Positions 26,661-37,673 of a DNA stretch of 64,000 nt are shown here, in pieces (positions within the stretch are counted from its first letter, which is position 1; each line of letters begins with the position of its first letter). The stretch comes from Methanocella_A sp963792125 (GTDB taxonomy: Archaea > Halobacteriota > Methanocellia > Methanocellales > Methanocellaceae): contig CAWBVA010000002.1 of assembly GCA_963792125.1 (NCBI GenBank), positions 140,139 through 204,138 on the forward strand. Direction: 5' to 3'. Below the pieces are notes generated by a model. That model worked only from the letters and a program-made list of their open reading frames with translations. It was not told the DNA's origin and searched no databases. Made by a program: the position numbers and the translations under genes.

Positions 26661-28508
26661 CTACGAATCCTCAGCAACCGGTAGTGTAATAATAAATGTG
26701 GTTCCCTGCGAATAATCGCCGGGTATTCTGTCTTTTATTTGTATTGAGCCCCCGAACTTTTCAAGCAACCGTTTCACGATGTAAAGGCCCAGTCCTTTTC
26801 CGTGTGCCTTAGCGGTGCCACGCTGAAATCTCTGGAACAATTTCTGTTTTATCTCATCAGGAATACCATAACCACTATCTGAAACAGATACCTCGTAGAC
26901 CTTCTTGCCCCCAATTTGTGTTTCTTTAACCTGGATGTCAATCTCAACCTCGTCCTTCGAATATTTTATCGAATTATCAATAAGGTTGCAGAACACCTCT
27001 TTTAACAACGGTGTACCAATGACACACCGCCCCTTCTCCGACGTATACCTGATAACAACCGTCTTACCATCAGGGTGATAAGCCTCTTTGATACATTCTT
27101 GTATCAAGCTGTCAATGTCTACCTTTTCTACATGAAGCTCTTCTCCAGTAATTTTCTGGAGTTTTCTAACATTATTAATAATACCTGCACTGCTCATGAC
27201 CGATGATATAGCGCTACCAATCATCTCTTTCTGATTATCGGTGAGATTGCTTGTCGCCTTGATTATTTCCAAGTTTGCAAGCGTGGCCTGGTTCAAGTTA
27301 TTAATGTCATGGCCCATAATGTCAACGTAGAGCTCTGCGCGCTGTTTTTCTTCTTCAGCCCGCTCCTTTTCTTTTTCCAGTTTGTTTCCTGCGGAAATAA
27401 TCGCATCCCTATCCATTTTTATCATATTAGCCATTGACAGGATAGCGCGGGCAAGATTACCAATCTCATCCTTACGCCGTAGCGGGAGTTCCGGTTCTAT
27501 CATTTTAGGACTGACCTGTGGAATTTTAGCGGTAGCATCCGACATATTGAGTATTGGCCGGGTAATATAGTCGCCAAATTTGACGGACAATATCCCTCCA
27601 ATGATGATAAGTGCGATTAGAAAAGCGATAAAATACCAGGTAAATTGTGTGATAGGTTGATAAGCGACTTCGACCGGCGTGGCAACGACAACACCCCAGC
27701 CATATTTCGCTACAGGCGCATAGGCTACGAGTCGAACATCATTCTCGAACGGAAACTCTTGCTCAACTATCCCCGACCGGCCATTTATTACATCTTGTAC
27801 TGCTGGAAGCGTGGAAAAATCTGTCATGTTGCCCATATAGCTCTTATTTGTGTGGACCATGACATGGCCGGTTTTATTAACCGCATAGATATACTGGCTA
27901 TGCGACACCTGTGTCCCGACAATGAGGTTCGTGTAGTTCCCTAAATCCATAGTAGCGACAAAGGCACCAATCGTTGAATCATTAAAATCTTTAATGGGAA
28001 CCCCGACATATACAGTGGTGTGACCATCAACTTCGTTTTTCATACCATCGCTGACATAGGGACTGGACGTGTTTAGAACTTGACGGACATACTGCTTATT
28101 ATCAAAATTCTTCCCAACCTCGCCAGAATAGGGATAACCAGACTTCATTGAAGTATAGGATAACACCGTGCCCGATGCATCCGTAATAAACGCCGAATCA
28201 AATACCAGGCTCTCCACAGCAGCATAGTGGGTCGATGCGTTCAGGAACGATGAGTCCCCTTTTTCTATCGCAGAAATAACAAGGGGCCTGGCCGCGATGC
28301 TATTTAGATAGTTCACGCCTAAATCTACATAATTGGTTGTAAGAGCAGATATCGCCTTGGCCTGAGCCAAATTATCATTCCAAATATGTTGCCTGACCAC
28401 ATCCCGATAATAAAGTATCCCCACACTACCAATGATAAGAACAGGAATAACCATTAACAATACTATTATAAAAATAACATTAAACCTAATAGAGGTTAGC
28501 GGGGGCAT
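26661..28508 (-). CDS. membrane sensor histidine kinase with dCACHE-like domain
   Basis: A 615-aa protein, intact. First membrane helix about 10-32, extracytoplasmic double-CACHE-type sensor about 35-285 (FDSAFITDASGTVLSY, YVSDGMKNEVDGHTTVYVGV, YAVNKTGHVMVHTNKSYMGN), second helix about 290-312, a HAMP-like linker (FGDYITRPILNMSDATAKIP), then a coiled coil. The H-box is YVDIMGHDINNLNQ, the N-box FCNLIDNSIKYSKD, the G1 SDSGYGIPD and the G2 GKGLGLYIVKRL. CACHE domains bind small molecules outside the cell. It is the cognate kinase of the downstream receiver. This is the only intact kinase of the three in the window. Confidence 0.93.
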   Translation of the reverse strand: MPPLTSIRFNVIFIIVLLMVIPVLIIGSVGILYYRDVVRQHIWNDNLAQAKAISALTTNYVDLGVNYLNSIAARPLVISAIEKGDSSFLNASTHYAAVESLVFDSAFITDASGTVLSYTSMKSGYPYSGEVGKNFDNKQYVRQVLNTSSPYVSDGMKNEVDGHTTVYVGVPIKDFNDSTIGAFVATMDLGNYTNLIVGTQVSHSQYIYAVNKTGHVMVHTNKSYMGNMTDFSTLPAVQDVINGRSGIVEQEFPFENDVRLVAYAPVAKYGWGVVVATPVEVAYQPITQFTWYFIAFLIALIIIGGILSVKFGDYITRPILNMSDATAKIPQVSPKMIEPELPLRRKDEIGNLARAILSMANMIKMDRDAIISAGNKLEKEKERAEEEKQRAELYVDIMGHDINNLNQATLANLEIIKATSNLTDNQKEMIGSAISSVMSSAGIINNVRKLQKITGEELHVEKVDIDSLIQECIKEAYHPDGKTVVIRYTSEKGRCVIGTPLLKEVFCNLIDNSIKYSKDEVEIDIQVKETQIGGKKVYEVSVSDSGYGIPDEIKQKLFQRFQRGTAKAHGKGLGLYIVKRLLEKFGGSIQIKDRIPGDYSQGTTFIITLPVAEDS

Positions 28509-28587
28509 GATTTAACATTAGTAATAAAACTTGTTAGCATAAATAAATGCTCCCTAATAAGGTTTTTATAATAATAACCAATCTAAT

Positions 28588-28674
28588 ATGCCCTATCCTA
28601 CAAGGGAGGTGTTCATGAACATCCTGGCTAAGATGGAAATATGTATGAATGCCTTGGAAAATAGGCAACCCCGA
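28588..28674 (+). pseudogene. inverted fragment of the small HDHTEAMLMNIL-family protein
   Basis: Reads VFMNILAKMEICMNALENRQ, matching LMNILVEMEMRLQRLENG of the opposite-strand gene at 28698-28925. Only about 25 codons are left. The two form a short head-to-head inverted duplication just upstream of the big PAS kinase. Confidence 0.5.
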
Positions 28675-28697
28675 ATCGCAAAAGGTTCATTTACTGT

Positions 28698-28925
28698 TCA
28701 CTCTCTTTCAGCTCCGTTTTCCAGCCTCTGCAACCGCATTTCCATCTCGACCAGGATGTTCATCAGCATGGCCTCCGTGTGGTCGTGGTGCATGACCAAC
28801 GTCTCCTCACGCATCCCGGCCACCTCAAAGACCAACCAATCGAAGACATCCTGTTGCTTCTTGTCGAGGCCATTGCGGAAGCCCTCGAACTTTTTGTGGA
28901 CCATGTAAAGGTGCATGGATGGCAT
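28698..28925 (-). CDS. small conserved hypothetical protein (75 aa)
   Basis: Starts MPSMHLYMVHKKFEGFRNGL. The core VFDWLVFEVAGMREETLVMH, then HDHTEAMLMNILVEMEMR, recurs almost unchanged at 48200-48337, with mostly conservative substitutions, which argues that it is a real protein family. Three clustered histidines (MHHDHTE) could bind metal. The C-terminal half is an amphipathic helix. No known family recognised. It lies divergent from the multi-PAS kinase. Confidence 0.6.
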   Translation of the reverse strand: MPSMHLYMVHKKFEGFRNGLDKKQQDVFDWLVFEVAGMREETLVMHHDHTEAMLMNILVEMEMRLQRLENGAERE

Positions 28926-29109
28926 AATGTTAAGGAGGGGATTTAACGTTATAATGCCGAGCTAAATGTTGGTTTTGAAAGTATATCCTTTTAATCTTTT
29001 TTCATCATTAGAAAATATTTATAATAAACTGCTGAAATTCTATTTTCGATATAAATATCAATAATAAACGATTACTATTCAGCAGTTTATTTTTTCATCG
29101 AGGCGACGC

Positions 29110-31914
29110 ATGGATGCGAAACCGGGGCCCAAGAAAAAGTCTGGCAATACTCGACGTAGCATAGATGCCAGAGAAAAGGACCAGCTTATCATCGAGCTTA
29201 AAACCCGTATCGCTGTTTTGGAACAAGAGCTCCGGTTAAAGCAGGAGGATGCCAGTACTGAAGGCCTTGACGAGCGCAAGCGAGCCGAGGAGGCGTTACG
29301 GGAGAGTGAGGCGAAGTTCCGGGCCTTATTCGAGGGCGCCGGCGTGGCCATCTTAGTCGCGGACGTGGCGACCGGGCGTATCATCGATTGCAACGGGAAG
29401 GCCGAAGAGCTGATCGGCAGGCCCCGGGATGAGATCATCGGGCTGCACCAGACGCAGGTGCACCCTGAGGATCGGGCGGAAGTGCAGAGGGAGCAATTCG
29501 CGCGTCACGCGAGGGGGATCGTTATCAACAACGATGAAGCCCTGGTACAGCACCGGGATGGCCGGCTCATCCCCGTAATTATCAATGCCGCACCGTTGGA
29601 GGTCAACGGCCGGGAAATATTGATCGGGTTCTTCCTCGACATCACCGAGCGCAAGCGAGCCGAGGAGGCGCTGCGGGAGAGCGAGCATCGTTTCCGTGGG
29701 GTTTTCGAGCAGGCGCCGCTGGGCGTTGCCCTGGTCGACTCGGTCACGGGCCGTTTCCTCCAGGTCAACCAGAAGTACTGTGATATCGTCGGGCTTACCC
29801 CGGTAGAGATGCTGGCAACTGATTTCCAGAGCATAACGCACCGTGACGACCTGCAGGAAAGCCTTGATAACATAGACAGAATGCTGCGCGGCGGGATCAC
29901 GTCTTACAACCTGGAAAAACGGTATATCCACGCAAACGGCTCGATAGTCTGGGTCAACCTGACCGTCGTGCCATTGTGGGAGGCCGATTCGACATACAAG
30001 TCCCATATCGCCATGGTTGAAGATATCACCGAGCGGAAGCGGGCCGAGGAGGCGCTGCGAGATAGCGAGGAGCGGTACCGTGGGCTGTTCGAGTCCAGTG
30101 TGGACGGAATCATCATTACGGATTTGGCCGGCAACATCTTGAAGGTAAACCCGGCCTTGCTGAAGATGCTGGGATATTCCATGGAAGAGCTACGGCGTTT
30201 GAGCTATCAGCAGTTGACGCCGGCCCGGTGGCACGAAAGCGAAGCGCGTATTGTCCGGGAGCAAATCTTTGAGCGTGGTTACTCGGACGAGTATGAGAAG
30301 GAGTACATCCGAAAGGATGGCAGCATATTCCCCATTAGCATAAGGGTGTGGCTTTCCAAAGACAAGCAAGGACAGTCCGAGGGCATGTGGGGAATTGTCC
30401 GCGATATCACCGAGCGCAAGCGGGCTGAGGAAGCCCTGCGGGAGAGCGAGCAGAAGTTCAGGCAGCTGGCGGAGAACATCGAAGAGGTCTTCTTCATCTT
30501 CACGCCAGACTGGAAGCAAGCGATCTATGTGAGCCCGGCTTATGAGCATATCTGGGGTCGCTCGCTGAAGGAAGTATACCGCAGTTCGATGTCCTGGCTT
30601 GAAGGAGTACATCCTGATGACAGGGGGCCGCTAGTCGCTGTGGTTAATAAGCACATTGGCGGGGACAGATCGGGAATGGATTCCGCAGAGTACCGAGTAT
30701 TAAGACCAGATGGTACAGTTAGGTGGATGTTCTCGCGCACATATCCAGTCATAGACAAGCAGGGGAAGGTCTCCGCGATTGCCGGGATCGCTGAGGATAT
30801 CACCGAGCGCAAGCGGGCCGAGATCATGCTTAAGGGATGCTCTCTTAGAGGCAAGTCGTTTTCGACAGGCAACGGAAAATGTATCCTCCTACATCTACAT
30901 GAAAGATCTTCAGTCCCATTACATCTATGCGAATAAGCCGACACTGGAGCTGTTCGGTTGTTCCGCTGATGAACTGGTAGGAAGCGACGATGCTCGCTTT
31001 TTCCCGCCAGAAACAGTGAAGCGACTGCGGGAGGTGGATCTGCGCGTATTTGCGGGGGAACAGACGTACGAAGAGATCGACGTTGCCGATACCGGGTCCG
31101 GGCGACGGGTTTACCTAAAATCAAGACACCGATCTACGATGACCTCGAGGGTAAGACCATCTGTGGTCTCCTGGGCATTTCGACAGACATCACTGAGCGC
31201 AAGCGGGCAGAGGAGGCGCTGAAGGAGTCAAAACTGCAGGCTAAGCTGTACCTCGACCTGATGGGCCATGATATCCGCAACATGAACCAGATTGGCATGG
31301 GGTTCCTGGAACTGGCGCTGGGCTCGCCGGATATCAAGAAAGAGGATAAGGAGCTATTGTTGAAGTCACTGGGCTCGCTCGAGAACAGCTCCAGACTCAT
31401 CGACAACGTCAGGAAGCTGCAGAAAGCCCGGTCTGGCGAATTGAAGTACCATCCGGTCGATGCCTGTCAGACGTTCATGCGAGTGCTGGCTCACTATTCG
31501 AACATGCCCGGCGTCAATGCCTCATTCAACCTCGATCTCCCTCCTTCCTGCCCTGTCAGGGCGAACGATCTTTTATATGAGGTCTTCGAGAACATAGTCG
31601 GTAATGCTATCAAGCATGGAGCGGCGGAGCCGGTCATCGACGTACGGTATGATATGGTCGATTTAAACGGTGGTAAATATAATAAGTTCACCGTCGAGGA
31701 CAACGGCCCGGGCATCCCCGACTCAATGAAGGAAAGAATTTTTAACCGGATGCAGCAGGGTGACACGAAGGCAAAGGGCATTGGACTCGGGCTATACCTC
31801 GTCAAATCGCTTGTAGAAAGCTATCACGGCCATGTATGGGTCGAGGACCGGATTGCGGGTGACCATACGAAGGGCGCCAGGTTCGTGGTCATGCTGCCTG
31901 CTGTCGAAAGCTAA
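29110..31914 (+). pseudogene. multi-PAS sensor histidine kinase, frameshifted
   Basis: Joined frames give about 935 aa. After a basic N-terminus there are five PAS domains, separated by near-identical linkers DITERKRAEEALRESE (coordinates about 29300, 29670, 30040, 30440 and 30860). The kinase core has the H-box YLDLMGHDIRNMNQ, the N-box IVGNAIKHGAAEP, the G1 EDNGPGIPD and G2 GIGLGLYLVKSL. Shifts lie near 30830 and 31125; each side continues cleanly. No membrane segment, so it is a cytoplasmic sensor, perhaps of redox or gas through PAS cofactors. The repeated PAS linkers could promote recombination. Its 3' end is duplicated at 52715-52847. Confidence 0.8.
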
Positions 31915-31973
31915 TTTTTTATCGAGCGATTAATGTAAGAAAAAGTCCGGATTTCGGGAGTTAGCATATATCC

Positions 31974-31988
31974 CTATATTTTGATGGG
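31974..31988. repeat. left copy of 15-bp direct repeat (probable target-site duplication)
   Basis: CTATATTTTGATGGG, identical to 47940-47954 and in the same orientation, directly outside the left terminal repeat (one extra G lies between). Casposon duplications reported in the literature are of this size. Confidence 0.7.
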
Positions 31989-31989
31989 G

Positions 31990-32110
31990 TGTATAATGTT
32001 AGAGCCTCTATTTTTGCAGTCTTTTCTCTGACAGGCTTGAAAATCGACGAGCGTCTGCCTGGTCAACTTAGAGTATATTTGGTTTTGGCGTAACTTACCA
32101 GTTTTCGTAC
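31990..32110. repeat. left terminal inverted repeat of the casposon
   Basis: Begins TGTATAATGTTAGAGCCTCT and continues with TTTTTGCAGTCTTT, CTTGAAAATCG, TGGTCAACTTAGAG and TGGCGTAACTTACCA. Each of these blocks recurs in order in the reverse complement of 47821-47939. Similarity to the orphan copy at 25905-26104 extends further inward, to about 32215. The 32216-32286 stretch before the PIN gene holds nothing recognisable. Confidence 0.75.
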
Positions 32111-32286
32111 CACCACCTGGCGCGTTGACCAGAATGGCCGGCGTCAAAAGAGCCTAGGCCGTGCTGTCATGCAGCACAAGGGGCGAGATGGAGACGCAGA
32201 GCAATGGGGAGCTAAGCTGCAGGATAAACTAAGCGATTGAGCTGTCACTCGTTATAAAAGAATCTTAGATGAATATTGGTTTAGTA

Positions 32287-33354
32287 TTAATCTTCTTTGT
32301 CAGGTTGGTTTTCGTCGTTTTGGTCTTTTTGTTCTCCATCTTTTATCTCTGGTGCTATAACATACGAGAGTGGCTTTGGTAATTTAGTAGTAGAATATTC
32401 TCTTAAAATCTTGTAACTTTTTTTCTCGGGGTCATATACTATTACCCCATCCTCAACCATTTTTGCCAAAGACTCTTTTTTGGCAACCCAAGTACCTCTA
32501 TTAGTCCTTTTAACTTCTTTAATTTCTTTAATCGCTTTATCCATATCTTTTATCGCAAATCGCTTCTGTGCCCAATGTGCAAATTCCTCGGTGTTGTATG
32601 CAAAGAATGATATTCCGGTTTTATCCCTCATCTCTTTTATTAGTTCGGGATACGGGCCAATAAGTTCTCTAGAAATCTTTTGAAACCAATCGCCATCGCG
32701 AGATATTAAGATAATTGGCCTTCCGGGAGTTGCTTTTGCTTTTTCAATTATTTGATACCATACTACTAAATCAGCATATCTTCCCGCATCGTCTCTTTTT
32801 TCCTTAGCATCTTTAACGACAGGAGGCCTTAGTTCCGCAAAATTAGTTTGCCATCCTTATATGCTTCCTCCAAATCCTTAGAACTAAGCGGTTTCCCAAC
32901 TTTTCCATCTAGCAAATCGTCAATAATCTTCCTATTATCATCTTTAACAATCCATTTCTTATGCTCATCTTCAATATGTTCAAAATGCTTTTTCAGTTCA
33001 TCAAATTTAATATCAATATCCTTTATGCTTAAGGGGTGCTTACCATATTTTTCCATGTTTTTTCTGGTACGACTAAGAGCATCGTTAATTGCACTATAAA
33101 TCTCACCGTAAGCTCCTAATTGTGCATTAGCTACCTCTAACCGATTAGACTGATACTCCATTGCTGCTTGGTGAGGAACCCATAATCTATCAGATATTTT
33201 TGTTAAAACCGCTATCATTTTCTCGCGGGTATCTTCCAGAATACCGATATAAATCAATGATAGCATTAGCATCAAGCACGAATAAGCCCTTATCCCACAT
33301 CTCATCAAATTCTTCCTTACTTGGTAAGTAATACTCTGGGAAAGACTTTCTCAT
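32287..33354 (-). pseudogene. PIN-like nuclease domain protein (PIN_8/DUF4935 type), frameshifted
   Basis: Joined frames give about 355 aa from ATG 33354. MRKSFPEYYLPSKEEFDEMW leads into LFVLDANAIIDLYRYS, whose Asp is the first PIN catalytic residue. A helical middle follows (WVPHQAAMEYQSNRLEVANA, EHIEDEHKKWIV). Then comes the second block PPVVKDAKEKRDDAGRYADL, and after it IILISRDGDWF, carrying further acidic ligands. Shifts lie near 33235 and 32845. PIN_8 proteins are putative RNases often found in defence islands. It is the first gene inside the left end. It points toward that end and away from hsdR. Confidence 0.75.
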
Positions 33355-33537
33355 GTTACGCCCTCAATGCAACCCATTATACTATTAGAATTTTGATTAA
33401 TAGTAAATAAATGTACTTGTTTGGCGTTTTTACGTATTAGCATAATTATTAAAGCGTTTAGTCCTTAATATAATGCTATTAATCCTATCAACAGGTATTA
33501 TAATTCCAGATAATTGAAAATTGGTGGGTGAGGGCAA

Positions 33538-36368
33538 TGGACTTGCCAGAGTTCCGACAAGAATCCAGAAGATTGACGTTCTTTTAAAAGAGCAGGGCTG
33601 GAACGTGGCAGACCGCTCGAAAGTCATTATTGAGGTTGATACCAAACAATCAGATTTTATCGCTCATAATTATAAGACTGTCAAGGAGACGTTGAAGAAC
33701 GACTTAGACAGCAAATATGCAGATTACCTGTTACTCGATAACGCAAGAGCACCCTTAGCAATCATAGAGGCGAAGCGTACATCGAAAGACCCACGATTAG
33801 GGCAAAAACAAGCAGAGGAATACGCCGATGACATCAAGAAACAAACCGGCAAAGATGTTTTCATATTTCTCTCTAATGGTTATCAGATTTATTATTGGGA
33901 CCGGGAACGGTATAGTCCCCGATTAGTCAAAGGATTCTTCACCGTAATGACCTTGAACGACTTCGTTTCCAGAAGTCAAACCATGGTAAATCGGGCAGGT
34001 AGAGATAGACACAAGCATCGTTGACCGTCCCAAGAGCATCGAATGTGCCAAGCGGGTTATCGAACACATTCACAAGGGTAACAGAAAAGCCTTGATAGTG
34101 ATGGCTACAGGTACGGGCAAGACTCGTGTAGCGATGTCAATCGTAGATGCGCTGATGCGAGAGGGGCTGGCTGAAAAGGTTCTATTCCTTGCTGACCGTC
34201 GTGCTCTTCGTGACCAAGCTTATGATGAAGGCTACAAACGATTCTTCCCGGAAGAGGCCAAAGAGAAAATAACAATGGGTGACTTCGACAAAAGTAAGCG
34301 ACTCTACGCCTCCACTATCCAGACCTTTATGGAAATCTACGATGAGAAAGAGGATGGAGAATTCAAGATTTCACCAGCAGAGTTCGACGTGGTCATATCC
34401 GACGAAGCTCACCGCTCCATCTACAACAAGTGGAAAGACGTTTTCACATACTTGGACGCCATCCAGATAGGATTGACAGCAACGCCTGCAGAGTTCGTCG
34501 AGCGGGACACATTCCGATTCTTCCAAGTGCGAGAGGGAATACCTACAGCCATGTATTCCTATGAAGAGGCCGTAAGTGATGGTATCCTATGTGACTTCCG
34601 GCAGAGCATCATGGGCGCTCAAACGCACTTCCAGATTAAAGGTATTAACTCTGAAGACCTCACCGAGATGGTCAGGCAAGAGTTGATGGAGAAAGGTGTG
34701 AACCCCGACGATTTCAACTTCGAAGGCTCTGCACTTGAGAAGAAGATTGCGGTAAAGGGAACATCGGAGGCAATCGTCAGAGAGTTCATGGACCAGTGCC
34801 AGGTAGACCAGTCAGGCACATTACCTGCAAAATCGATAATATTCGCTATTAGCAAAGAACCATGCAAGGCGCTATACAGGACGCCTTCGACCTGCTCTAC
34901 CCCGAATATAAGGGCAATCTGGCACGTGTAATCGTATCAGATGACCAGCGGGCCGACGAACTCATCAAAGCTTTCAAGAACGAGTCCTATCCACGTGTAG
35001 CTATCTCTGTGGACATGCTGGACACAGGCATTGACGTGCCGGAGGTCTGCAACCTTGTCTTTGCCAAGCCAGTTTTCTCCAAAATAAAGTTCTGGCAGAT
35101 GTTAGGCCGGGGCACACGATGCGATTCCGCATGTAAACACAAGGAGTGGCTTCCCAACGGTCAGAAGGAGTACTTTAAAGTCTTCGACTTCTGGAAGAAC
35201 TTCGAGTACTGGAAGATGAACCCGGAAGGCGTCAAGAATGAGCCAGTAGATGCCATCACCACTCGTATTTTCCTGACAAGAATCAACCAGCTTGTCCATG
35301 CCCGGAAACAAGGCGACCAAGAGTTAGCCGAAAAGGTAAGAGAAAAAATATTTGACGATATCAAATCACTGCCAAAGGACAACGTCAATATTCGAGAGCG
35401 GGAACAGGACATCGAACGGGCGCTGTCACCTGTACTATGGAATAACGTGGCGGTAAACCCTATCGAGCATCTGGTTAAAAACATCATGCCGCTGATGCGC
35501 TATAAGCAGGACGTTAATCTCAATGAAGCTTCGTTCACATTGAAGTGTGAAAAGCTGGCCCTAGCCATCCTGAAGCATGACGATAAGCAGGTAGAGCACC
35601 TCAAAGAAGAGATTGGCAAGATGGCTTACTGCCTACCTGCTACTATCAATGAGGTCCGGCTAAAAGAAAGATAGAGATTGAAAGTGTCCAGCTTCAGCCG
35701 TTTTGGGACCATGTCAGCTACGATGACAGTCAGCGACTAATCAAAGACCTTGGCCCTCTGATGCAGTACATGCAGAAAGAGCCGCCTGAAATCATTGTCA
35801 TTGACATGGGTGATGAGATAGAGCAGCGCACACCTTATGGGACTTCGTAGGTGTTAGAGAACAAAGGTACGAAGTGAAGTATAGGGAGATTGTAGAACCA
35901 CGGATTAAAGAGCTGGCAGATAAAGACCAAGCCATCCAGAAGATAAAAGCAGGACAGGAACCTACCGATGCAGATTTACACAAACTGGAAGCTACCGTAT
36001 TCCAATCTGGAACTGATGGTGGCGAGATAGTAGATGCATCAGATAAGAAAGGCTTATTGGTCAAATTTATCAAGCATGTTCTCGGCATCTCCGTCCAAGC
36101 TGATGCGGAAAATCGTATACGTGACAGCTTCCATACCTACATGATTGAAAATAATAAGCACTATAACGCCGACCAACTTAATTTCATCCGTACAATCCAG
36201 ACAGTTTTTATGAAGAAGAAGCACTTAGAGATTGCAGACCTTTGGGAAGCACCATTTACCAACTTTGGGGTCAATGCACCAGTGCCTATGTTCGATGAGA
36301 ACGACCTTAATGCATTCATAGGGATATGCAACGGCTTGAGAACGGAACTATTCAAGGCGGAGGCATAA
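33538..36368 (+). pseudogene. hsdR: type I restriction enzyme R subunit, frameshifted
   Basis: Motor and nuclease subunit of a type I restriction system. The N-terminus is MDLPEFR, then RIQKIDVLLKEQGWNVADRS. The nuclease motif is APLAIIEAKRTSKDP. Translocase motifs are Walker A MATGTGKTRVA (about 34100), motif II VVISDEAHRSIY (34395), motif III IGLTATPAEF and the later SVDMLDTGIDVPEVCN and MLGRGTR (about 35010-35110). The C-terminal helical domain ends ICNGLRTELFKAEA at 36368. Shifts occur near 33558, 33990, 34860, 35660 and 35850. Catalytic motifs are all intact, so frame restoration would give a full protein of about 940 aa. Confidence 0.8.
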
Positions 36369-36379
36369 GAATTGTAGAA

Positions 36380-37640
36380 ATACAATATACCCAAAAGGAT
36401 GGAGCAATAGAAAAAATTAGTGAAGACTTGGTACTGTAGTAACAGGAATACCCGACCATAGAACACCAATATATGCAAATTATGGCGATATTATCCATTC
36501 CCCAAGCCATTGATTTAAATATGGAATTGATTATACAATACGAAATATGTTAGAAATGAAGAATTAACGAAGTATCTGAAAAAGATGTAAGTCCCGAAGT
36601 TGGCGATGTCTTAATAACATAGTATTGGGACAATAGGTAAAACAGGATTAATACGCTGTGAGGGTGCATACAAATTAGTTGCATACATAATATCGCAATT
36701 GATTAAACCGATAGCAATAGATGAGTCCAGAATATTTATATTACTTATGTATAATTCCCAACTTATTAAGAATCAAGATGAGATCAAAACTCAAAGTATC
36801 TACACTACCGGTACCTTGTTTAAAAAGTAAATTTGAAAATTAATCGTTCTTGTTCCCACCTATCAAATACCCAAAGTAAAATCGTAGCTATTTTTAAGAA
36901 ACTTGAGGTAATACAATTAGACAACTACGGTAACAGTCAATAAAATGATAAACCAAGTATTATCCAGAGTATATTTTTAAAGAAATGTTTGGAGACCCAT
37001 AAAAAATTAACAATGGATGGAATTATGTAAAAATAAGATAAATAATTAGATGAAGGACAGTATTGAAATTACAAGAAGGGTAATCATGGAGAAATCATCC
37101 TAAAGATTCGGATTTCCATGACATAGGGAATGACCTTATAATATGCGAATTGTTTTAATAACGGTAAAATAAATCTATCGCAAATTTAAAATTATACGAT
37201 GAATAAGTGGTTAAATGATTCTTAAAAATATAAATTGAAAACCTGATGATGTTTTATTAATCGTAAGGATGGACCAACTTAGTTGGAGAAACTGGAATAT
37301 TAGAAAACGAAACATGATTTGGTAATTTTGTCTTCACAGTTAATTACGTATAAAACTAAATGAAGGTATAATGTTATTAGCCAGAATATGTATTGGCATA
37401 CTATTCAGATTTCCATGTTATTAAACAAAAGTTAGAAGTTATTACCATGTGTCACAAAGGCTACAAGGCAAGCATATACATTAATATCAACACAGTTACA
37501 AAATTTATACATATTCCATTTACCACCCAATAGTATTACAAAATAAATTTGTTGCAAAGATAATGGGCGTTGAAGCAAATAAAAATTTATCAGATAAATG
37601 TATGCAGATCCGATATTAGATTAGTCTTAATAATCTGTTA
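36380..37640 (+). pseudogene. hsdS: type I restriction specificity subunit, heavily eroded
   Basis: No frame longer than a few dozen codons remains, but S-subunit phrases are readable across frames: EMFGDP...NNGWNYV (about 36985-37030), DDVLL...RKDGPT.VGETGI (about 37240-37300), and ININTVTKF.HIPF followed by NKFVAKIMGVEANKNLSDK (about 37480-37600). These are the usual repeat ends of HsdS, and the position between hsdR and hsdM fits. A+T content is clearly higher than in hsdR or hsdM. Many indels and stops make this a true pseudogene or a region of very poor sequence. Confidence 0.65.
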
Positions 37641-37673
37641 ATATCTAAAAGCCTTTACAGGAGAACTGGTAGT

